Shown here piece after piece: positions 32,030 through 39,766 of a stretch of 39,832 bases of DNA. Both the position numbers and the translations under genes were made by a program. The notes beneath the pieces are model-generated. The model was not told the origin of the DNA, did no database searches, and was given only the letters and a program-made list of their open reading frames with translations. This DNA is from an uncultured bacterium (lineage in GTDB: Bacteria; Patescibacteriota; Minisyncoccia; Phycocordibacterales; UBA5272). The stretch covers positions 1 through 39,832 of the forward strand of contig CAIQWN010000033.1 in the NCBI GenBank assembly GCA_903875555.1, given 5' to 3'. Within the stretch, counting starts at the first letter, position 1. Each line of letters opens with the position of its first letter.

Positions 32030-32064
32030 ACAAAAATGAGTCGCCTATGGCGACTCATTTTTGT
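32030..32064 (+). terminator. Terminator with perfect 16-bp stem and TAT triloop
   Basis: Arms 32030-32045 and 32049-32064, followed by ATTTTC. It separates the DUF5671-like gene from leuS. Confidence 0.82.
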
Positions 32065-32086
32065 ATTTTCTAATTCCTTATATTTT

Positions 32087-32095
32087 TGATATTAT
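32087..32095 (+). promoter_or_regulatory. Extended -10 promoter of leuS
   Basis: TGA-TATTAT ends 6 nt before the ATG at 32102; predicted leaderless. Confidence 0.55.
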
Positions 32096-32101
32096 AAATA
32101 G

Positions 32102-35100
32102 ATGTCAGAATATAACTTTAAAGAAATAGAGAAGAAATGGAAAGAGAAATGGATTGCTGAAAAAATCTACAAAACTTCTACCGACAAAGACAAGAAAAAA
32201 ATGTACGTGCTTGATATGTTTCCTTTTCCGTCTGGTGACGGTCTTCATGTTGGTCATCCAAAAGGTTATATTGCTACAGATGTTTACTCAAGAATGAAAA
32301 AGATGCAAGGATATAATGTTCTTCATCCAATGGGTTGGGACACGTTTGGTCTTCCAACAGAAGAGTTTGCTATAAAAAATAAAATTCATCCTCGTGTAGC
32401 TTCAAACAATAATATTAAAAGATTCAAAGAACAGTTAGCTTTAATTGGTTTTAATTATGATTGGGAAAGAGAGATAAATACTGCAGATCCAGAATTTTAT
32501 AAATGGACACAGTGGACAATAAAACAAATGTTTAAAAAAGGTTTAATGTATGAGAGCAATGAACCAATAAATTGGTGTCCGTCTTGTAAAACAGGTTTAG
32601 CTAACGAAGACCTAGAAGATGGTAAATGTGAAAGATGTGGAAGTATTGTAGAAAAGAAACCAATTCGTCAGTGGGTAATTAAAATTACAGATTACGCAGA
32701 AAGATTGGTTAAAGACTTAGATCAATTAAACTGGCCAGAATCAATAAAAGAAAGTCAAAGAAATTGGATAGGAATATCTACTGGATCCGAAATTGATTTC
32801 GTCATTAAAAATTTTTCTGATGAATATAAATTTACAGTGTTTACAACTCGTACAGACACTATCTTTGGTTGTACTTATTGTGTGCTTGCACCAGAACACA
32901 AACTTGTAGAAAAATTATTACAAAAAAATGTTATAAAAAATCGTGAAGAGGTAGAAAAATATATAAAACAAACAGAACAAAAAACTGACATTGAAAGAGG
33001 TGGAATAGGCAGAGAAAAAACAGGGGTGCGTCTTAATTGGGTTAATGCAATTAATCCAGCAAATGGAGAAGAAGTTCCGGTTTATATTGCTGACTATGTT
33101 CTTCCAAATTATGGGACTGGTGCAATTATGGCAGTTCCAGCACATGATGATAGGGATTTTGAATTTGCAAATAAATTTAATATTCCAATAAAGGAAGTTG
33201 TTCGTCCGTATGTTATTGATCATGTAAATGTGCCAAGAGACGATAAACCAACCAAGACAAGAAGAAATGTGCATGCGATAGTATATGATCCAAAGAATAA
33301 GAAATATTTAATATTACGTAACAGTATTCATCATTGGGACACAGTTGTGATTGGTGGTGTTGAAGAAGGTGAAGATTTGATAGAGGCTGCGAAGAGAGAA
33401 TTAAAAGAAGAGACTGGATATGTTGATATTAAATTCAAACGAATATTAGGTAATCCTGTTCAAGCTGGATATTTTGCTCCACATAAAGATGAAAATAGAT
33501 TAGCTATTGCATCAGCGGTTTATTTTGAACTCGTAAGTGATAAGAGAGAAGACATAGCTATTGATGGTGAAAATGAAGGTAACGAAATTTTATGGATAGA
33601 TGAAAGTGATTTTGTTCCAGGAAAAATGATTAATTCAGAATTATCTTTTTGGCTTACCCGTCTAAAAAATGAAAATGATAACACTCATAAAGATGATGGG
33701 ATTTTGGTTAATTCAGGTGAGTACAATGGACTTTCAAGCTTAGACGCTAGAATAAAAATTACAGAAAAAATTGGAGGTAAAATTGTAAAGAAAACAAAAC
33801 TTCGTGATTGGGTTTTTGCACGTCAGCGTTATTGGGGTGAACCATTTCCTATAGTTTTTGATGAAAACCACAAACCATTTATTGTTGCTGATAGTGAACT
33901 ACCAGTTTTACTTCCTGATGTAGAAAATTATGTTCCAACGGGGACAGGTGAGTCACCGCTTGCTAATATAAAAGACTGGGTAGATATTTATGGATATATA
34001 AATAAAGATAATGAATTTATATCATGTGGAAAGAATGAAAAAGGAGCAAGGTTGTTTAAAAGAGAAACGAATACAATGCCAAACTGGGCTGGATCATCTT
34101 GGTATTATTTAAGATATATTGATCCACATAATGATAAGGTTTTAATTGATAAAGATAAAGAAAAAAAATGGTCACCTGTAGATTTTTATGTTGGTGGAGC
34201 AGAACATGCAACTAGACATTTAATCTATGCGCGTTTTTGGCATAAATTTCTTTTTGATATCGGCTTAGTAAATTACGAAGAACCATTTATGAGATTACAA
34301 AATGTTGGTCTAATTCAAGCGGAGGATGGTCGTAAGATGAGTAAACGTTGGGGGAATGTGGTGAATCCAGATGATGTTGTAAATGAATACGGAGCAGACG
34401 CACTTCGTCTTTATGAAATGTTTATGGGTTCATTTGATCAGTCGGCAGCTTGGAATACAAAAAATATTGCAGGAGTGTATAGATTTTTAGAAAGAGTTAA
34501 TAAATTATTAGACAAGGTTTATGGTGAAAAGACAAAACTTTTATTAAAGAGTATTGATCAAAAAAAATCCACAAATAATAAAACAGTAAAAAACAAAGAA
34601 GACGAGTATCTTCAAGAAGAAATATCGTTAATAGTTAATAAAATTAATTTTATTACTAGGGTTAGTGATTCTATTCAAAAAGAAGTATCATCAATTGTTA
34701 GTAAACTTAATTTTTTCTCAAAACAAAAAAAACAAGAAGAAAAAAATGAATTTGAAAGTGATGTTGATGAAGTTTTATTGAATCAAACTATAAAAAAAGT
34801 TAGTGAGGATATAGAAAATTTTAAATTTAATACAGCTATTTCTCAAATGATGATTTTGCTTAATAATTTTGAAGAAGTGAATAACATTTCTAAAAAAGAT
34901 TTTGAAAAGTTTATTTTGATACTCGCACCTTTTGCGCCGTTTATTACAGAAGAACTTTGGTCAAATCTTGGAAATAAAGAAAGTATACATTTGAACAATT
35001 GGCCAGTATTTAATGAGAATAAATTAATAAAAAATACTGTGATTTTGGCTGTTCAAATAAATGGAAAGCTTCGTGGGACTATTGAAATCAATATAGATTC

Positions 35101-35221
35101 TACACAAGATGAGGTTTTGGAAAAAATAAAAAAAGAAGAATTCTATATAAGAAATGTTGATAGTAAAGAGACAAAAAAGGTTATCTTTGTCAAAAATAAA
35201 CTCGTTAATGTCTTAATTTGA
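32102..35221 (+). CDS. leuS: Leucyl-tRNA synthetase with an inserted Nudix domain
   Basis: This class I synthetase charges tRNA-Leu. It has HVGH at 49-52, the zinc finger (CPSCKTGLANEDLEDGKCERC), the CP1 editing domain (FTTRTDTIFGC and GTGAIMAVPAHDDRD), KMSKR at 745-749 and the C-terminal anticodon domains. At 1039 aa it exceeds the usual 800-880. Most of the excess is a complete Nudix domain, residues about 372-528, placed inside the late part of the editing domain before DDGILVNSGEYNGLSS. Its Nudix box G418-x5-E424-x7-R432-E433-L-x-E436-E437-x-G439 is intact. A second Lys/Glu-rich insert of about 75 aa (813-890) lies in the anticodon-binding region. No frameshift or stop separates the parts. 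Confidence 0.96.
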   Translation: MSEYNFKEIEKKWKEKWIAEKIYKTSTDKDKKKMYVLDMFPFPSGDGLHVGHPKGYIATDVYSRMKKMQGYNVLHPMGWDTFGLPTEEFAIKNKIHPRVASNNNIKRFKEQLALIGFNYDWEREINTADPEFYKWTQWTIKQMFKKGLMYESNEPINWCPSCKTGLANEDLEDGKCERCGSIVEKKPIRQWVIKITDYAERLVKDLDQLNWPESIKESQRNWIGISTGSEIDFVIKNFSDEYKFTVFTTRTDTIFGCTYCVLAPEHKLVEKLLQKNVIKNREEVEKYIKQTEQKTDIERGGIGREKTGVRLNWVNAINPANGEEVPVYIADYVLPNYGTGAIMAVPAHDDRDFEFANKFNIPIKEVVRPYVIDHVNVPRDDKPTKTRRNVHAIVYDPKNKKYLILRNSIHHWDTVVIGGVEEGEDLIEAAKRELKEETGYVDIKFKRILGNPVQAGYFAPHKDENRLAIASAVYFELVSDKREDIAIDGENEGNEILWIDESDFVPGKMINSELSFWLTRLKNENDNTHKDDGILVNSGEYNGLSSLDARIKITEKIGGKIVKKTKLRDWVFARQRYWGEPFPIVFDENHKPFIVADSELPVLLPDVENYVPTGTGESPLANIKDWVDIYGYINKDNEFISCGKNEKGARLFKRETNTMPNWAGSSWYYLRYIDPHNDKVLIDKDKEKKWSPVDFYVGGAEHATRHLIYARFWHKFLFDIGLVNYEEPFMRLQNVGLIQAEDGRKMSKRWGNVVNPDDVVNEYGADALRLYEMFMGSFDQSAAWNTKNIAGVYRFLERVNKLLDKVYGEKTKLLLKSIDQKKSTNNKTVKNKEDEYLQEEISLIVNKINFITRVSDSIQKEVSSIVSKLNFFSKQKKQEEKNEFESDVDEVLLNQTIKKVSEDIENFKFNTAISQMMILLNNFEEVNNISKKDFEKFILILAPFAPFITEELWSNLGNKESIHLNNWPVFNENKLIKNTVILAVQINGKLRGTIEINIDSTQDEVLEKIKKEEFYIRNVDSKETKKVIFVKNKLVNVLI

Positions 35222-35243
35222 CTCTTTTAACAAAGTATAGTAG

Positions 35244-35249
35244 TATAGT
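35244..35249 (+). promoter_or_regulatory. Probable -10 box of the sigma4/HARE gene
   Basis: TATAGT, 24 nt before the ATG at 35274; another TATAGT lies 8 nt earlier. No convincing -35 is seen. Confidence 0.35.
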
Positions 35250-35273
35250 ATCTATTAAACAAAACCATAAATT

Positions 35274-36305
35274 ATGTCAGTTATTACCTTTAAACCAAAA
35301 GCGGTTTCAACAAAACTGCTAACAACACTTAATCCACGAACACGTGAGATTATTGTTAATCGTTATGGTTTAAATAAACCAGATAGAATGACTCTTGAAT
35401 CAATTGGTAAGAATTATGGTATCACTCGTGAACGTGTTAGACAAATAGAAAATTTTGCATTAGCAACAATTAAAAAGTCAAAAGAATACAAAGACAATCT
35501 TTTTATATTTGATGAATTAAAGAAAGTAATTAAGGATTTAGGTTTAGTCGTATCAGAAGATCATTTAATGAAACATATTTCTAAGGATCCAGTTATTCAA
35601 AATCATATTAATTTATATCTTGCTCTTGGTGATAATTTTATAAAACATAAAGGTGACGATATTTTTCATCCACATTTTTCTGTAAATAAAGAAAATGCTG
35701 AGAATGTTCGTAATGCATTAAATGGTCTTTATGAATCGATCACACCGGAAGAATTAGTAAAGGAAGAAGAAATTTATGAACGCTTCTTGAAGCATTTAGG
35801 AGAAACTTTAAAAGAATATAAAAATAACAAAGAAGTTATTTATAGATATTTAGCGCTTTCTAAAGCTATAGGTAAGAATCAATTAAATGAATGGGGACAT
35901 ACATCTTCTCCACATATTAAAGCTCGTGGTATAAAAGATTATGCATATTTGATTATGAGAAAGAAAGGTGAACCAATGCACTTCAAAGATGTGGCTTCTG
36001 AGATAAACAAAATTTTTGGAAAAAAGGCGCACGTTGCTACTTGTCATAATGAACTAATTAAAGATGATAGGTTTGTTCTTGTTGGACGTGGTATGTACGG
36101 TTTAAAGGATTGGGGACATACAGGTGGTGTTGTTCGTGATGTTATCGAAACAGTTATGAAAGAAGAAAAAAGACCTCTAGGAAAAGATGAACTTGTTAAG
36201 TTGGTTCTTGCAAAGAGAATGGTAAAGCCTAACACTGTGATTGTTAATTTACAGAATAGTAAGGAGTTTAAAAAGAATAAAGACGGCCTTTGGTTATTAG
36301 CATAA
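35274..36305 (+). CDS. Sigma-70 region 4 / HARE-HTH DNA-binding protein
   Basis: The 343-aa protein begins with a sigma-70 region-4 helix-turn-helix (residues about 15-70: NPRTREIIVNRYGL, MTLESIGKNYGITRERVRQI). It has no regions 2 or 3, so it cannot be a complete sigma factor. The C-terminal part has a HARE-HTH-type winged helix (about 213-285: AYLIMRKKGEPMHFKDVASE, RFVLVGRGMYGLKDWG) and a second similar winged helix (288-343). The HARE-HTH is shared with the RpoE (delta) subunit of Firmicutes RNA polymerase. A transcription-associated role is a reasonable inference. Confidence 0.8.
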   Translation: MSVITFKPKAVSTKLLTTLNPRTREIIVNRYGLNKPDRMTLESIGKNYGITRERVRQIENFALATIKKSKEYKDNLFIFDELKKVIKDLGLVVSEDHLMKHISKDPVIQNHINLYLALGDNFIKHKGDDIFHPHFSVNKENAENVRNALNGLYESITPEELVKEEEIYERFLKHLGETLKEYKNNKEVIYRYLALSKAIGKNQLNEWGHTSSPHIKARGIKDYAYLIMRKKGEPMHFKDVASEINKIFGKKAHVATCHNELIKDDRFVLVGRGMYGLKDWGHTGGVVRDVIETVMKEEKRPLGKDELVKLVLAKRMVKPNTVIVNLQNSKEFKKNKDGLWLLA

Positions 36306-36426
36306 AAAAGTCATAAATCATCCCATCTACTTTGTCGCAACTTCATTTTTGTCAGTCGTCGTACAGTTGTACGTCTTCTTCCAAAAATTCGTTGCTTCGC
36401 GTATCTGGAATAATTTCTGACTTTTT
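36305..36426. repeat. Nested palindrome, copy 2, with outer arms
   Basis: Outer arms 36305-36324 and 36407-36426 pair at 17 of 20 positions (AAAAAGTC...GACTTTTT). A middle arm pair (36337-36395, GCAAC...GTTGC) encloses an inner CGTAC-N4-GTACG hairpin followed by TCTTCTT. The inner core is shared with 4640-4699. It follows the sigma4/HARE stop and may act as its terminator. Confidence 0.65.
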
Positions 36427-36447
36427 AAGTTTTGTGATTAAAGTAAT

Positions 36448-36476
36448 TTCAAACCGCGTCTACGACGCGGTTTGAA
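36448..36476. terminator. 13-bp hairpin with TAC triloop
   Basis: TTCAAACCGCGTC pairs perfectly with GACGCGGTTTGAA. TTCAAAC and CGCG are shared with the hairpin at 7401-7443. There is only a short T-run, so termination is plausible but not certain. Confidence 0.6.
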
Positions 36477-36510
36477 TCTTTTACTCTCCACTTTCTACTC
36501 TCGACTTTCC

Positions 36511-36519
36511 TGCTATAAT
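36511..36519 (+). promoter_or_regulatory. Extended -10 promoter of the 513-aa membrane protein gene
   Basis: TGC-TATAAT ends 7 nt before the ATG at 36527. Confidence 0.65.
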
Positions 36520-36526
36520 ATATCTA

Positions 36527-38068
36527 ATGCAATCGCAATTTTTTATAGATTTAATTTTGATATTATTTTACTCGGGTATACTTTTTTTGTTAATGGTTTA
36601 TGTTTGGCGTTTTTGGATGCTGTATTTACATCAGAGATTTTTAAATGCTTTCAATAAAGATTCTATAATGCTCGAGATTAAACTTCCTCGTGATATTTTT
36701 AAATCTCCAGAAGCGATGGAAAACGTAATTCGTTCTATGTTTCAAGGTGGAGGTGTTGGACATGTTTACAAAAGACATTTTTTAGGTAATCTGCCAGTAT
36801 ATTTTTCTTTGGAAATTGCCTCACTTGAAGGAACGATACATTTTTATATTAGAATGCATAAAAAGTTTAGGCCTCTCGTTGAGTCAAATCTTTATGCGCA
36901 ATACCCAGGGATAGAAGTTACTCTTGCTAGTGATGATTATACAAAATTAGTTCATTATCATCACAAAAGTAAAGATTCAGGTATGTGGGGTATTACTTAT
37001 GGAACAGGAGAAAGTTGGACGCCGTTTGATCCAGAAACTAAACAGCCTTATAAAAAGAAAGACGGTAAAGATTATAAAATGAAAGCAGATTTTTTGCCGA
37101 TAAAAACTTATGTCGATTATAAATTAGATAAAGATCCAAAAGAAGAATATAAAATTGATCCATTAGTTCCATTGCTTGAATTTATGGGTCAAATGGGTAA
37201 AGGAGAATTCGTTTGGTATCAAATTATTATTCAAGACGAAGCAGGGACATTTAATGGTGATAAATTTCCTGAAACTTTTGTTAATGAGCAAACACATAAA
37301 CGATTTACTTTAAAAAAACTTGCAGAAGAAAGGAAAAACCAAATTCGTAAAGTTACAAAAATTAAAAAGGGATCGATTGTTTTTGATCAATACGGTAATG
37401 TTAAAAATGATATGAAAAAAGTTGGAGAAATCTTTGTTCCAACACCCCTTACTTATGCAGAAGATCAAGAAACAAAAATAAAAGAAAACGAATTAACTGT
37501 TGAAGAAAAAGATGAGATTGAATCTATAAATAAAAAAATGTCTAAACCAACAGGTCGTGCTGTTATTCGTTTGATGTATGTCGTAAAAAATGTAAATGGA
37601 AAAAATTCTTTTAATGGAGATCACGTTCAGCATATTTTGAGCATTATGCGTCCATTTAATGGCGGTGATAACAGTATAGGTATTAGAACAATATGTGCTC
37701 CGTACGAACAACCTTGGGAAGATTTAGGTGGAAGAAGAACTAAATGGAGACAAGAAGAAATGTTTGAGGCATACGTAGAAAGAGAAGGTTTTTATCCTCA
37801 TATTCCTCCTATAAAGACAAGAAAATTTTTGGAAAGCATGGAAGATATATATTTTTGGAGATTTTCTATGAGACATAGAAAGATTTGGCGTATGTTTTAT
37901 GAGGTTTTTCTTTATCCTTTTTCTCACCCTGAATCAAACGATATAAGTGTTCTGAATACGGAAGAACTCGCGACACTTTATCACTTCCCAGGACAAGTTG
38001 CTTCAGTGCCAACACTTCCTAGAATTGATTCTGCAAAGGCTGTAGCCCCAATGAATATCCCTAGATAG
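36527..38068 (+). CDS. Conserved-type membrane-anchored protein, unknown function
   Basis: The 513-aa protein has one or two N-terminal membrane helices (about residues 6-35) and a large soluble domain beginning LEIKLPRDIFKSPEAMENVI, then HFYIRMHKKFRPLVESNLYA. This looks like a family I associate with Patescibacteria, where it is often near VirB4-like conjugation ATPases; no such ATPase is in this window. A mid-section (about 295-335) is a charged KE-rich linker. The C-terminus is proline-rich (LYHFPGQVASVPTLPRIDSA). I do not assign a function. It has its own promoter. Confidence 0.6.
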   Translation: MQSQFFIDLILILFYSGILFLLMVYVWRFWMLYLHQRFLNAFNKDSIMLEIKLPRDIFKSPEAMENVIRSMFQGGGVGHVYKRHFLGNLPVYFSLEIASLEGTIHFYIRMHKKFRPLVESNLYAQYPGIEVTLASDDYTKLVHYHHKSKDSGMWGITYGTGESWTPFDPETKQPYKKKDGKDYKMKADFLPIKTYVDYKLDKDPKEEYKIDPLVPLLEFMGQMGKGEFVWYQIIIQDEAGTFNGDKFPETFVNEQTHKRFTLKKLAEERKNQIRKVTKIKKGSIVFDQYGNVKNDMKKVGEIFVPTPLTYAEDQETKIKENELTVEEKDEIESINKKMSKPTGRAVIRLMYVVKNVNGKNSFNGDHVQHILSIMRPFNGGDNSIGIRTICAPYEQPWEDLGGRRTKWRQEEMFEAYVEREGFYPHIPPIKTRKFLESMEDIYFWRFSMRHRKIWRMFYEVFLYPFSHPESNDISVLNTEELATLYHFPGQVASVPTLPRIDSAKAVAPMNIPR

Positions 38069-38093
38069 AGAGTTAGTTGTCAGTGTTTAATTT

Positions 38094-38102
38094 TGTTATA
38101 AT
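38094..38102 (+). promoter_or_regulatory. Extended -10 promoter of mltG
   Basis: TGT-TATAAT lies 10 nt before the ATG at 38113; a second TATAAT at 38103-38108 overlaps the leader. It supports 38113 over an upstream in-frame TTG. Confidence 0.6.
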
Positions 38103-38112
38103 TATAATAACT

Positions 38113-39003
38113 ATGAAGAATTTTAAATACTTTTTTACTTTTCTGTTTCTTGTGGTATTTATTTATGGTTTTAACGTTGTAAAAAATGTTCCAAAAGATT
38201 TTCCACAAAACGAAACTTTTTTGATTGAAGAAAATGAAAGTTTAAAAAGTGTAAGTGTTCGTCTTGAACAAAAACATATCATAACTTCCGCTCTTTGGTT
38301 TCGAGTCTTTGTTTCTTTCGAAGGTAAAGATAGAAACATGCAAATTGGTTTTTATAAATTTAATGAACCAATCACTCTTGGTGCGGTTGCCAAAAGAATT
38401 TTCCAATCAGGTCCAGATCAACCGCTAATAAAAGTAACAATCCCAGAAGGAAATACAAATGAAGATATCGCAAAAAAAATAAATGAAGCATTACCAAATA
38501 TTTCTGCAAGGTCTTTCCTTGCAAAAATTTCAGAAATGAATGTTTATGGGAAACTGTTTCCAGAGACATACTTCTTACTTCCATCTTATGATGAAAACAG
38601 AATCATAAATAAAATGAATGAATTATTTGATAAAAAGTATTTAGAAAATTTTGGTAACGAAAATATTCCTGTTGTATTGAAAAACAAAGAAGATGTAATC
38701 ATTCTTGCTTCTATTATAGAAGGGGAAGCGAAAACTAAAGAAGATATGCAGATAGTATCAGGTATTCTTCAAAGAAGATTAAAAGAAGGTATGAGATTGC
38801 AGGTTGATGTGGCCACAGAAACTTATAAACAAAAAGGTTTACCAAGTAAACCTGTAAATAATCCGGGATTAAATTCTATTTATGCTGTATTTCATCCAAC
38901 TACAACAAATTATCTTTATTATCTAACTGGTCATGATGGAAATATGTATTACTCAAAAACTTTTGAAGAACACAAGAGGAATATTCAGAAATACCTGAGG
39001 TAG
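38113..39003 (+). CDS. mltG: Endolytic peptidoglycan transglycosylase MltG (YceG family)
   Basis: MltG cuts nascent glycan strands and sets their length at the membrane surface. The 296-aa protein has an N-terminal anchor (about residues 4-23), a LysM-like region (IEENESLKSVSVRLEQKHII) and the YceG catalytic domain with Glu203 in LASIIEGEA, the equivalent of the catalytic Glu, plus LQVDVATETY, NNPGLNSIYAVFHPT and the closing YLTGHDGNMYYSKTFEEH. It is shorter than E. coli MltG (340 aa) but complete in motifs. The anchored PPIases and PBP2 in this window act in the same compartment. Confidence 0.95.
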   Translation: MKNFKYFFTFLFLVVFIYGFNVVKNVPKDFPQNETFLIEENESLKSVSVRLEQKHIITSALWFRVFVSFEGKDRNMQIGFYKFNEPITLGAVAKRIFQSGPDQPLIKVTIPEGNTNEDIAKKINEALPNISARSFLAKISEMNVYGKLFPETYFLLPSYDENRIINKMNELFDKKYLENFGNENIPVVLKNKEDVIILASIIEGEAKTKEDMQIVSGILQRRLKEGMRLQVDVATETYKQKGLPSKPVNNPGLNSIYAVFHPTTTNYLYYLTGHDGNMYYSKTFEEHKRNIQKYLR

Positions 39004-39038
39004 CCGTTGGTCGTTAGGAAGTTATTCGTTAGAAAGGT

Positions 39039-39061
39039 AAAAATTTTCAAAGAAAATTTTT
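39039..39061 (+). terminator. AT-rich hairpin with AAA triloop after mltG
   Basis: AAAAATTTTC (39039-39048) pairs with GAAAATTTTT (39052-39061). Copies of a GTTGGTCGTTA/AGTTATTCGTT motif flank it in opposite orientations (39005-39031 and about 39090-39117). Confidence 0.55.
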
Positions 39062-39062
39062 G

Positions 39063-39071
39063 TGTTATACT
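39063..39071 (+). promoter_or_regulatory. Extended -10 promoter of the exonuclease gene
   Basis: TGT-TATACT, 49 nt before the ATG at 39121. A 14-codon ORF (39074-39118) in the leader is made of the flanking repeat and is not called as a gene. Confidence 0.5.
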
Positions 39072-39120
39072 TTATGCATCAAAAAGAATTTAACGACCAA
39101 CGAATAACTACCAACTAATT

Positions 39121-39672
39121 ATGAAATTACACAACCTTGCATTTATCGATACCGAAACAACAGGAACAGATCCAGAGAAACACGAGATCATTGAACTTGC
39201 TGTGATTATTGCAAAGCAGGTTGAGAGACCAGGAAAGGGGCCTAAGCTTGAGATAATAACTGAAAAGGAGTGGAAGATCAAACCAGAACATTTGGAAACT
39301 GCAGAGGAGCAAGCGCTACGTGTAAACGGATACAATGAAGTTGATTGGATGTTCGCATCACCACTCAAAGGTGTAATGGAAGAGTTTGCAAAATTAACAG
39401 AAAGTTGTACATTTGTATCCCATAATTTAACGTTTGATTATAATTTTGTCGCGAAAGCTTTCGAAAAAACTGGAGTAGAAAATAGAATGCATTATGGAAA
39501 ATTAGATACGATCTCAATTGCATTTGCTCGTTTGTATGATGCACCACTTGCGGATAGATTTTCTCTTCGCGCACTTTGTGAATTATTAAAAGTAGATAAT
39601 ACAAAAGCCCACACTGCTCTTGCCGACACTCGAGCTTTGGTTGAGGTTTACAGAAAACTAATGGGAGCCTAA
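39121..39672 (+). CDS. DnaQ-like 3'-5' exonuclease (DEDDh)
   Basis: The 183-aa protein is a stand-alone exonuclease domain with D10 and E12 in FIDTETTG (Exo I), D106 in SHNLTFDYNF (Exo II), and H164 and D169 in AHTALADTRA (Exo III), the full DEDDh set. It may proofread for the replicative polymerase or process RNA or DNA as in Pol III epsilon or RNase T relatives; no polymerase domain is fused. It is a single-gene unit. Confidence 0.92.
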   Translation: MKLHNLAFIDTETTGTDPEKHEIIELAVIIAKQVERPGKGPKLEIITEKEWKIKPEHLETAEEQALRVNGYNEVDWMFASPLKGVMEEFAKLTESCTFVSHNLTFDYNFVAKAFEKTGVENRMHYGKLDTISIAFARLYDAPLADRFSLRALCELLKVDNTKAHTALADTRALVEVYRKLMGA

Positions 39673-39751
39673 ATAGTTGGTGGTTTGTAGTTAATGGTTT
39701 TAAATACATTAGTGAGTTCAACAAGTAAGTGCAACACTTTAATATATTAAA

Positions 39752-39757
39752 TATAAT
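39752..39757 (+). promoter_or_regulatory. Probable -10 box of the transposase gene
   Basis: TATAAT, 9 nt before the ATG at 39767. Confidence 0.45.
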
Positions 39758-39766
39758 TAAAAGTGT

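Noticed and set aside
39074-39118. 14-codon ORF in the leader of the exonuclease gene, a possible regulatory peptide
   Set aside because: It consists of the ACGACCAACGAATAAC intergenic repeat whose inverted version lies at 39005-39031; no SD and no reason to expect selection.
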